This document shows, piece after piece, positions 35,955 to 45,714 of a stretch of DNA of 64,000 nt (its first letter is position 1; the number at the start of each line of letters is the position of its first letter). Under the pieces are notes generated by a model, which worked only from the letters and a program-made list of their open reading frames with translations, was not told the origin of the DNA and did not search any database. The DNA lies in NCBI GenBank assembly GCA_963930645.1, contig OZ005650.1, forward strand, positions 67,322,018 through 67,386,017, written 5' to 3'. Origin of the DNA: Salticus scenicus (Eukaryota; Arthropoda; Arachnida; Araneae; Salticidae). The position numbers were made by a program, and so were the translations under genes.

Positions 35955-37187
35955 ATTTTAACTTTTGTATTACAAAATAAATATAAGAATCTATATTAAA
36001 TAATAATTTTAAAAATATATTATTTCTATATTAACATCAACTTTAAACTGAAATCTTTAAACCTTTACATTTTTTACGCAGGGCTTAACTAAGATACTTT
36101 TGCGTCCAGAATATTATAATCCAGTATCCGTTCCCCACCCCCTTTCTCATGGGAATTTATACCGAGGAACAAATAGCATAGTTATAATCATATAAAAAAT
36201 ATGACATTGAGTTATAAAATAGGGTATAAGTATAAATTCATAAAAATTAAATAATATTTTGTCACTCCTAAAGATAAGAGACATGGGAGCCTAACAATAG
36301 TTATGTTGGGTGATTTTTTAATTCATATAGAAAAGAAGAAATAAAAATAATTATTTACTTTCTTATTTTATTTTATTCTTTAATATCAAGTATACGAAAT
36401 TTTATTGATTTAGATAAAATATATTTACTTTTAAGTAACTTTTATATACCTTTTTTGTTTTTAAACTATCTGTACTCTGCATCGTAGATATAATTAGCTT
36501 ATCAGGACAACGCACTTGACCGTGTGATAATCAGGCCCTGTTTTACACCGTCACAAACCTAAAATTTTTAAATATTTGATCATACCTATTCATAATGTTT
36601 CAGAAATATAAATTTAAGAATATAAAAATAGTTGTTATCAAACAGCAGAGATTGAAACTGCATTTTTTGAGAAACATGTTGAGTCGATTTTCGACTTAGA
36701 TTTCAAATAAGGCACACTTATCAAAATTTAATGTTTCAGACAATTACATATTGATTTTTTACTTCATTTTATATTCATCAAAAGTTACTATAGGATTCGG
36801 AATTTGTTGCTGTTAAGAATATGTTACATGAGGAATATATAAATTTTTAAATGTATTAAACTACGCTTAAATTTGTTAAAAAAAAAATCTATATTTTTTA
36901 TATTACCTACATGTTTTTCCCCTACATCAATGCTTCTCAAAGAATGTGTGTGACACGGTACATAAGTGTACCGTAAAAGTTTTTCGACTGTGACTTGTGG
37001 CTTTCCAGAGAAATATGTATCCACAAATATAAAAATACATATCGTCACACTATTATGCTATTTCATTAAGGTAATACTACTATTTTTGTAAACACACCAT
37101 TATTAATTTAAAGGAGAATTCGGATTAGATAAATAAACACAGGATCAATCAGAAATGTCTTGAACCCCAAAGGAAATAATAAAATAG
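35548..37187. other. AT-rich noncoding DNA
   Basis: No gene. Poly-A at 35622-35634 and 35700-35715, and a 35-nt A run at 35918-35952. A 74-codon minus-strand frame at 36824-37048 has no motif. Confidence 0.6.
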
Positions 37188-37716
37188 CAGACAGCTGTTT
37201 CGGTAGCATTTAGCGTACTGCCATCAATGCATTAACGAAACGAAATAAAAGTACTCCTATATATAAGAAAGGAATCGGATTCTACGACTGTTGAATCAAC
37301 CAATACAATTAAGAGGAATATGAGGAATTAGCCAATAAAAATTGGGAAATGGTAGATGTAGAAAATATTAAAAAAAAAAAAAAAAAAAAAAAATGTGGAT
37401 TGAATGTAAAATTGTCAACAATCAGTCAAAGGTGGAACAGTGAAATACCAATCAACAATGTTTTTAAGATTCTTATAAATGTAAAATCAGTTAAACAAGA
37501 AACCAACAAATGGGTCATTTCTAAGCATTGATGGGAGAAAAGTCATAATTTTAAATTTGTTACAGCTAAAATAATTTGCAGGCCAGATTTATTTGAAGCT
37601 TATTGTATTTATAAGAATATTTATAAGTTTAGCTTTTTGTATTTATAAGAATCACTTTCGCTTCGTTTCTTTATGCACTGATGATGGTACGCTAAACGCT
37701 ACCGAAACAGCAGTCT
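37188..37716. mobile_element. 529-bp inverted-repeat element, ~55 bp ends
   Basis: The left 'AGCTGTTTCGGTAGCATTTA' and right 'CGCTACCGAAACAGCAGTCT' ends are inverted copies continuing through 'GCACTGATGATGG' and 'TTTCTTTATGC'. A lone arm recurs at 39653-39715. The interior holds poly-A and low-complexity frames only. Confidence 0.8.
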
Positions 37717-38039
37717 GTTAGTGTTTACACATCATTTTTACTTTAATTAACATCGGTTACAAAAAAAAAAAAAAAAACATTAATTCCCTTTGTATAATAT
37801 TACTTACTGTGAAAGTTTAGGATGTGTATGCCTAATCTTCATTTTTTAAAAAATAAATATACCCCCTCTTACATAAATAAATAATAAAAGTAATAAATGC
37901 ATGTAATCCTTTATTTTTAAAAAATGTTTTTTTTGTGTGTATATTACTTATTTTATCGTGAAAGCATAGGAAGTAAATGTCTGTGCCTAATGTATATATA
38001 TCAATAAGTATAGCCCCTTCTCACATAAAAAAATACACT
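37717..38039 (+). repeat. Flank repeated at 39716-39900
   Basis: Both segments start with an A run after the 'ACCGAAA' arm, then read 'CATTAAT', 'TACTGTG', 'GTGTATGCCTAAT' or 'GTCTGTGCCTAAT', 'AATATAG' and 'CATAAA'. An inner duplicate lies at about 37930-38030. It is a local duplication partly separated by the fold-back element that follows. Confidence 0.65.
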
Positions 38040-39490
38040 ACCTAGCAATAAGTTTTTGGGCACTTTCGAATTCAGACGTTTTGTCAAATATCTAGAAAAG
38101 TTCTTTAGGAATTATCTTGAAACTTTGGGAGAATAAAAAACATTTTATACCTCATATAGTTTAGCAAAAATTTTGTCCTAACGAGGAAAAGGTGACCAGT
38201 AAAAAATTAAAAAAGTTTTGGAGCACCCTGTAAAAAGTTATGCTTAAGTGCGTTTTGGCTGTAGCATGTGATTATGAGAGTTTTTCTCATTATCTGTATA
38301 AATTTTTATACGGCTACCACATATATTCATGGAGATATAATGTTTTTTTAAAAGAATTGAAAAAAAAAAAAAAAAAAAAAAATTCGCTTTTTTAATTGTA
38401 ACACGTAGGGTATTAGATCCAGTGCGAAGTCATTTTTAGAAAATTTGGCATACTACATTAGACAGAGCATACTGCAATCAGAATGCAAAAATGTTAAATG
38501 TCTTACGAAATATGATCCTTTTTGCTAAATAATTTTTAATTGCGCATGCGCTATCTTCTCACAAATAAATAAATAAATAAATAAATAAATAAAATTAAAA
38601 TTAAAAAAAAAAAAAAAAAATCATTTGCATAATTTAATAGCTAAAAGTATTAAGCAACTTCTATAACAGATATCGTGTAAATTCAAAAAGTTATAAGAGA
38701 TAGAATGAACACAATTTCAGTTCTTCTCAAAAAAAAGGGGAAGACGATAGGGGGTTTTATCAATATCTATTTACAATCAGCGAACACATTATTACCATTG
38801 GACATTGATTGAATCAAAATAAAATGAGAGTAAAACCCCTTATAGTTTAGCTTTTCTGTTGAGAGAACTAAAACTCTGTTCATTCTATGTTTCATAACTT
38901 TTTGAATTTACCTGATATATATATTTAAAGTTTTCATAGAAGTTGCTCAATACTTTTGGCTATTAAATTATGCAAATGAAATTTTTATTAATCTTGCGCA
39001 TGCGTAGTTAAAAAATTTTAGTAAAAATGCTCATATTTTATAAGATATTTAACATTTTTACATTCTAGTGGCAGCATTTTGTGTCTGATGTAATATGCCA
39101 AGTTTCCTAAAAATGGCTTTGCACTGAGTCTAATACCCTACGTGTTATAATTAAAAAAGTGATTTTTTTTTTTTCAACTTTTTAAAGAAACCGTTATATC
39201 TCCGTGAATATATGTGGTAGCATCATAAAAATGTATACAGGTAATTAGAAGAATCCTCATAATTACATGCTATAGCTAAGGCGCATTTCAAGCATTACTT
39301 TTTACAGGGTGATACAAAATATTTTGATTTTTCTTTAATTTTTCACTGCTCCTTTTCAAGACAAAACTTTTCCTGAAAGATATGAGGTACAACATGTTCT
39401 TTACACTACCAAAGTTTCAAGATGATTCCTAAAGAACTTTTCTAGATATATGAAAAAATATCTAAATTCGAAAGTGTCCAAATATCCCTA
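38040..39490. mobile_element. 1.45 kb fold-back element
   Basis: Two ~700 bp inverted arms around a loop near 38761-38830. Matching landmarks: 'GGGCACTTTCGAATTCAG' vs 'AATTCGAAAGTGTCC', 'AGAAAAGTTCTTTAGGAA' vs 'CCTAAAGAACTTTTCT', 'ACACGTAGGGTATTAGA' vs 'CTAATACCCTACGTGTTA', 'GCGCATGCGC' vs 'GCGCATGCG'. The outermost 20 bp are diverged, so the exact edges are uncertain. No frame. Confidence 0.88.
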
Positions 39491-39652
39491 ACAGCACAGT
39501 TAGGGTTAACTTATCCACAGTACATCTTAAGGACGTTTCTGGGACGTCTTTTCATCCAGAAGACATCTTGAAGATATCCTGGGGAGGCGATGCGCTGTCT
39601 GGGATATGACTTATTGGTAGACTATACTTATTGGTAGATAGTGTATATAGGA

Positions 39653-39715
39653 GAAGTATCGTTTTGTTTCTTTATGCACTGATGATGGTATGCTAATCGC
39701 TACCGAAATAACAGT
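39653..39715 (+). mobile_element. Lone arm of the 37.2 kb element
   Basis: 'GTTTCTTTATGCACTGATGA' and 'GCTACCGAAATAACAGTCA' match the right end of 37188-37716. Together with its flank it suggests a duplicated or truncated copy. Confidence 0.75.
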
Positions 39716-39900
39716 CATTATCAAAAAAAAAAAAAAAAAGCCATTAATTTTTGTTCTGTATTTACTGTGGAAGTGGATGTCTGTGCCTAATATATGTATA
39801 TATATATTTCAATAAATATAGCTCTTCTCCCATAAATCAATTAAAAAAAAAAAAAAAAAATGCATATAATTCTTTAAAAAAAATAATAATAACAGAACAA

Positions 39901-40420
39901 TTTTTGAAATATACAGTTAATAACTAATAGGAAAGCAACATCGCCGTCTACATTTGGAAATATATGTTAAGTTATTTTTAAGATTGTAAATCTATTGTAA
40001 CTATAGAATATATATTTATAATTTTTCATTTTATAAACAGTTGAATGAATATATCTTTAATTTATTAAACAGGTGTTTGTGAGCAAAAGCACTTACCTGT
40101 TTTGTTTAAGTAATCCAACATCTTGAGCAGGCATAATTCTTCTGAAACACAGATCACTGATATTTTACAGATAAAAGTATCGTTATATTGATTCTGTTAC
40201 TGAGAAATGAATGGAATAAAATGCAAGATTAATTATCAAACACTGATTAACGAATGAATCAAAAGTAAAATGAAGACCTTTGAAGGAAGTAATTTGAATA
40301 CAGCATCAAATTTGAGCTTGGTTATATGAATTTGTATCATAATTTTTCTTGAATATTACGGAAATTACGGGACTAAACAGACCCATGTCTTTACAATGAA
40401 TTACACCATTACATACAGGT
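39901..40420. other. AT-rich noncoding DNA
   Basis: No gene or element recognised. Confidence 0.55.
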
Positions 40421-40424
40421 GTGT

Positions 40425-40628
40425 GTTAGAATTAAGGCCAATTGTCTTCACAGGGGATATGGGCCTAGGTGGAGTTTAAGGGCTCCTAGTTCCGTTTCAC
40501 GCACGTTTCCTAGAAAACCACGGAAAACTCCGAACGGCTAGGCCAACGAGTGCGCACTGGGATCAAACCCGGCAGTTCCTGTCTACCAACTTCCAAAGAA
40601 GAACCACTCGGCTACTGGTGGGGCGGGG
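40425..40628 (-). mobile_element. tRNA-derived SINE, body family 3
   Basis: On the minus strand the head (about 40628-40555) has an A box 'TAGCCGAGTGGTT' and a B box 'GGTTTGATCCC'. The body includes 'GTTTTCCGTGGTTTTCTAG', a phrase familiar from several arthropod SINE families, and ends near 40425. The head resembles class II (Ser/Leu-like) tRNA; that assignment is tentative. Confidence 0.75.
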
Positions 40629-40673
40629 CCCATTACAAACAGAAAGAAACGAGGAAGTTGAATACAGAACACC

Positions 40674-40887
40674 TACAGTCTTTAGCAAAAGTATCCGAAC
40701 ACTAACAAAAATTCCTATATAAAAAAAAATAGAGTTAATACTGTTTGTTAAATAAATCCTTGTCGAATCATATTCTTAGACTGACTAAGAACATGATTCG
40801 ACAAGTATTTATTTAACAAAACAATATTAACTCTACTTTTTTTTAGGAATTTTTGCTAGTATTCGGATACTTTTGTTACCGACTGTA
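40674..40887. mobile_element. Fold-back MITE, family 1 copy b
   Basis: Same ends (TACAGTC to GACTGTA) and same palindromic core as 3854-4068, more diverged ('CTTTAGCAAAAGTATCCGAA'). TA at both edges. Confidence 0.9.
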
Positions 40888-41905
40888 CATAGAAAATCGC
40901 GGACAGAAGAGATAATTATTGAGTCATTATTTTGTATCCGATTAATAATAAATCTTTAAAGTCAAAATAAATATTTATTGAAAAACATACAAAAAATTAA
41001 AACTGTTTCAGGTTATGTACTTACAATATAAAGAAAGTTATTTTCACCACCGTATGTGAGTGAATTAGGATTTTTCCACAATTATTGTTAAAAGAAGTAA
41101 ATTTTATTGAAAAATTGACTCAAAAAAATGTGAGTTTGTTTTTCAAATATTTAACTTAATTACATTACATTTCTAAGAAATTTATATATAGTGAGCATAC
41201 GTTTATTTGTAGAATTTTAAAGGCGCTACGATTTCAAAAAGTTTGAGAACCACTGCATGAAATCATTATTATTATAAATTCCCACCAATATTAAGTTTCA
41301 TCTCAAATAACTCCCCCCCCCCCCCCATTTTATTTTAGAACAACTGAAGTTATGTGAGATAGTGCATCAGCCAATATGTTAAAATATTTCTAATTAAAAT
41401 TTTCCATCTGTATATTGTATTAAATAGTTCCCTGTTAGGTGACACATGTATTAGTGTTTATGTTTCTAATAAACAAATTTTCAAAATATTTTGATTACAT
41501 TACTGTTATTCGTGATACTGATTTCTAGGTGTAGTACGCTGAGGAATATATATATATATATATTACTACTACTACTACTAATAATAATAATAATAAATTA
41601 ATAAATAGTGAGTCGATATGAAAAATTGTTTCATTGTCACATTTTTTATTGAAACATTCAAAATTTTGAAGGATCCACTCTTCATATGTTTATCCCTAAA
41701 AGTAAAAAATTAGAAGTAATTTAATTTCAGTTTTGTTGATAAAACAAAAGGGAAGGAAATAATGAAGACGATAATAAGACTGTACTTTTCTTATTATATA
41801 TATTTTATATTTAAATATTATTCCATCCTGACTTGTATTTGAAGACAAAGAAAAATGGGACTGACATTCATACGGTGGAGCATGAAATAAAACTCTTGAC
41901 AGATT
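40888..41905. other. AT-rich noncoding DNA
   Basis: No gene. C run at 41312-41326, TA and ACT/AAT microsatellites at 41547-41596. Confidence 0.6.
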
Positions 41906-42075
41906 AAAAGTCCATCAGCGGCTGAGCGGTTCTGCGCTCAAAGCTGGTAGACGTGAGGTGCAGGTTCGATCCCAGGTCCTGGAGATAGTGAACAATGTTA
42001 TTAAAATGCTGTATAAAAGAGAAAGTAACAACTAATATCAATCCATCAATCATTTTTTTGTTGAGGAAAGGGGGA
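41906..42075 (+). mobile_element. tRNA-derived SINE, short
   Basis: The head at 41909-41982 has an A box 'GGCTGAGCGGTTCTGC' and a strong B box 'CAGGTTCGATCCC'. The body is short and ends near the 'CAATCCATCAATC' and T-rich tail. Different from the other SINE bodies in the window. Confidence 0.65.
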
Positions 42076-42539
42076 GGGGGATGTGACAGGTGATTATCGA
42101 CAGTTTCATGCAAAAGTTGTGATACAATATTTTGGTTATTTTAGAACTCGGTATTAATCGAATTTTTGAATAATTGTCTATGCAGTAACAGGGCAAATAA
42201 ACGCATTAACGACAACGGGTCAAATAAATGCATAGAGCAAGGTTATATTGATCAAATCTCAAATTAATAAATGTATGGTGACCAGGTTTGGTAAAATTGC
42301 GTATTCGAGAATATGAGTGTTTGAGAATCAAAAACATTAACTATGATATTGAATTTTTAAAAATATTTCTTTTTTGTCACATAAAAACTAAACCTTTTTC
42401 CCAATAATATTGAGTCAAAGCAAAAACTAAATCAAGCAATTTGAAAATAATGTGAAAAGCATCGTAGTTGCATCAAACGAAAAATATTTGACGCTAAATC
42501 AGCTTTATCCAGAAATTACAAGCTACACGAAATTCACTC
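42076..42539. other. AT-rich noncoding DNA
   Basis: No gene recognised. Confidence 0.55.
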
Positions 42540-43300
42540 TTTCTATACGAAAAACAAAAATTTTTACAAATCACGCCATATGCATTTGCGAGCAACTTTA
42601 TATACTCCCAGCACGGAATCAAATTATCTCTCCTTCAATCAAACACGTGGGTGCAGAACACATTCAGAGGCACTCCAAAACTCCGAAATTGAAACGCGAG
42701 TTTCAGAAGCTAAACAACCAAAAAATCCCACGACCTCATTTTGTTTCCCGCGGCGACATTCATCAAAAGCAGCTCTTTCCGTTCGCATATCGTGCCCATC
42801 CCTTTTATTCTCCATTCCACCTGCGATCAAAATGGACTTGGTCCCGCCGATCGATGTGGAATCAAGTCGAGAATACTCCCGACTTTCGTTCACTCCGTTA
42901 ATCCGGCGCTATGGCAATCCGCTGCCCTGCCAGATCCACGATCTTTTTTTTTTCTTTCATTCTTTCCTCCTCACTTCTCTTCTCCTTCTTTTCCTCTTTT
43001 CTTTGCTTCCTTCGTTCATTTTTCTTTCGGGAGCGGAGAAAAAAGTTTTCTACGAAAAATTTATCGCTATTTTCTTTTATGTTTTGGTATAGGGTGTTTA
43101 CGCGTTTCTGTAAGACACGTGGCTAGAACAGTTTTGTTTGTTTTTGAACAGGATTTAGTTTTGTTATCTTTTATGTTTACTTTGTGGAATGAAGGAAGTT
43201 CCACGCCTGTCTCCTGTTGATGTTTGGGTTACAATGCGCCAGAGAGCAGTTTTTGTTTTTAGGTTATTTTGTTGAGAGCCGAGCCGAGAAATTCCGCTAT
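42540..43300. promoter_or_regulatory. GC-richer island 5 with C/T tract
   Basis: About 42560-42950 is complex, GC-richer sequence; 42945-43030 is a long C/T tract and 43030-43300 returns to background. Open frames of 149, 170 and 159 codons overlap each other in all three plus frames and another of 84 lies on the minus strand. That is expected when stop-rich AT content drops and does not mark a gene. No protein domain is recognisable. Candidate regulatory DNA, or a promoter with untranslated exon. Confidence 0.35.
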
Positions 43301-43689
43301 TTTCTTGATTGAGAGAAATATTTATTTTTATTAATTAAAAAATAATAATAATAAGAGTCTAAATAAATCAACAGATTAAGTACTTATCCTCGCTTAAGCA
43401 TTTCTAACACATTTTTGCTGCTAAGAGTGATCTAGCTTAGCTATAATACATTAATTTCTCGCAAATGTTCCCATTTTTAAGACATCCCTTTTGAGAAATT
43501 AAGACAGGGTTCACATTAAACAAAATATTTAAAAATTGCTCTCTTGTAACAATTTTGATCATGATTTTACTATAATTTTACTAAAGCTAAAATCCCAATA
43601 TGATATTTTTAATATTTCTGATATATCAAAGCCATAATCTTGATTATTTTTTTAGGTTAAAGTTGAATTTGAGAAGGTTTAACGTGATT

Positions 43690-43805
43690 CTAAAGCTATG
43701 AAGTGGACAAATTGTCGACGGTCTGGGAATTAACATTGAGGGCTCTAGAGGTGGTCTTGAGACATGACATCACATTTTTGATTCTCCGCGGAGGAGATAA
43801 CGTTA
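43690..43805 (+). mobile_element. SINE body fragment (family 1-like)
   Basis: 'TCGACGGTCTGGGAATTAAC' and 'GAGACATGACATCACATTTT' weakly match the bodies at 15505 and 51108. No tRNA head remains. Confidence 0.5.
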
Positions 43806-43933
43806 ATATTTTTTGCAAAGAAGATATGAAATATTATTAAATTTTTATGAATAATTTTTGTAAGTTCAAATGCCTTTTGAATTAAAGCTTACACTTTTTA
43901 TAAAATCACACAATCAACTGTGGAAGAAAATCA

Positions 43934-44206
43934 TATTTATTGAAATTTTATTTTTTCCGACTGAGTGAAAATAATGCCTTTAATGGTGTTTTCCATTTCC
44001 TGCGGCTTATTTCTGTTGAGCTATCTACATGATAGACCAGGGATGTTTTCTGCCTGAAGGTTGTCTGAATGAGTATTGCTGACCGGTTTTCGGCCTGGAT
44101 AGCTCAATTGGTAGAGCCTTGACCTTGTAAGTCAAAGATCCGGGGTTCGACTCCCGGTCCAGGCATTATTTTCACTCAGTCGGAAAAAATAAAATTTCAA
44201 TAAATA
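43934..44206. repeat. Perfect 46-bp inverted repeat around a tRNA-like gene
   Basis: The arm at 43934-43979 is the exact reverse complement of 44161-44206 (46/46 by eye). The right arm contains the last five bases of the tRNA gene, its T4 terminator and 34 bp of 3' flank. The spacer is 181 bp and includes the tRNA gene at its right side. Confidence 0.93.
44093..44165 (+). tRNA. tRNA-Thr(UGU)-like gene
   Basis: A 73-nt cloverleaf. The acceptor stem GCCTGGA pairs with TCCAGGC and the discriminator is A73. The D stem is GCTC/GAGC. The anticodon stem TTGAC/GTCAA encloses loop CTTGTAA, giving anticodon TGT (Thr). The A box TAGCTCAATTGG matches the consensus except one base and the B box GGTTCGACTCC is perfect. 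A TTTT stop for RNA polymerase III lies at 44169-44172. The T stem is odd: with a 7-nt loop it has a G-G mismatch at its second pair; with an 8-nt loop CCGGG/CCCGG pairs perfectly. The body resembles animal tRNA-Lys more than tRNA-Thr. It may be a working gene, a tRNA remodelled at the anticodon, or the head of a SINE. No CCA is encoded, as expected for a eukaryotic nuclear gene. Confidence 0.75.
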
Positions 44207-45670
44207 TAAAGCTCACACATTTGTGAGAACTAGGGTGCTGAGTTCGACTTTCAGCATTACTCCTAGATAAACTCGTTTCGCAGTGGACAAGGTTAATCTC
44301 GATTACCATTAAAACATAGAAAGCAAAACAGTAGGTTTTACAATCAATACTTGATAGATTTAGACTCCAAAGATTAGTCTACAAAGGATTAGTCTACAAA
44401 GGTAGCAAGGATGTGTGACTGATCTCTATACTGTGATATATACCTCTTTAATCCGTGATGTACCGTAGATCTGCGCTAAATCATGTAACTAGTTAATGTG
44501 TGCTAAGTTCTTAATAAATTGTTCAAATTTCTCAAGAACTCTTCCTTTATTTGCGAATAAGAAAGTAAAGGTTTCTTTGGAAATTGTAGAAATAAAAGCA
44601 ACATTTCAAAAATAATGTTTTAATCTATTTGTAAAAAGTAAAAAAAAAAAAAAAAAAACAATTCTTTTAAACAATGAAATATTATAAAAAAAATCACGAT
44701 AATAATAAAACAAACTCATTCAACCTACTATACGAGATATAAACCTATGGTAAACAAAGTATTCTAAATTTAAAATCTTGTTGAACATTCTGAGTTTAGC
44801 CCAGCATAAGCTTCAACAAAATTTTCTTATTTATTTATTTATTTAACCATATGAATATTTGATAAATCTTCCCAAGTATATAACAGTTCCATCATGCCTA
44901 TAAATGTTGTTCTACCATTACAAGACCGTGAAAACGGGGACAAACAGGAGTAAAATATTGTATGTTTGTAAATGTTATATTTTTCTTAATTTCTGCTGTT
45001 ACAAATTTGGGCCAAAAGAACTAAGCGCCCAATTCTTTATTATGTGAGTTCAGACAAGTGGTTCTTGTAAGTTGCAAACTTTCATTAAGAATTACTGCAG
45101 AAAACCTGCAGTAAATTATTTAATATTTATGTAAAATTACGAAGAAAAGTAAACGGAAATGTTAAAAGATAACTTTTATAAATACTTTAAAAGTAAGTAT
45201 TCTTTTCATTCAGAGTGATAAAAGTATATTATTGATGACAGAATATTATTGATGTACAAAAACTTTTTTCGGAGTAGATATATTCATTTTTAATTTTTAT
45301 TGAGACATAAAAAGGAAAAAAAAAATAAATAAAATATACAATATAAATTGAGATATTTGATTGTTTAATTGAAAACTATTGTAAAAATACAGAGACCCTG
45401 TATATACATTACGATAAATTTACAGAAATATTTTACAATGTACTTTTATTATTCTGCTGATGAGGGTCGTGCCTAATTATTTCAATCTGAAGTCATTTGT
45501 AGTTATTTTATTTATTTATTTTTTTATGATACAGGGTAATCCAAAGTATTTGTGCTTTTCTTCAATTTACGGCTGGTTCCCTTGCTGCCCTCGTGACTCA
45601 ATCGATAGATAAAAATGTGAATTTATAAATGTTCTTTGCATGTCTAAAGTTTAAGGCCATTTCGACCAAT

Positions 45671-45674
<4 letters not shown>

Positions 45675-45711
<37 letters not shown>
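45675..45711. repeat. 37-nt poly-A tract
   Basis: The longest homopolymer in the window, followed by AAAT units. Confidence 0.95.

Positions 45712-45714
<3 letters not shown>

Noticed and set aside
42452..43220. Open frames of 149, 170 and 159 codons on the plus strand and 84 on the minus strand
   Set aside because: They overlap in all frames, share no family similarity I can recognise and run into a C/T tract. Low stop density from local GC content explains them.
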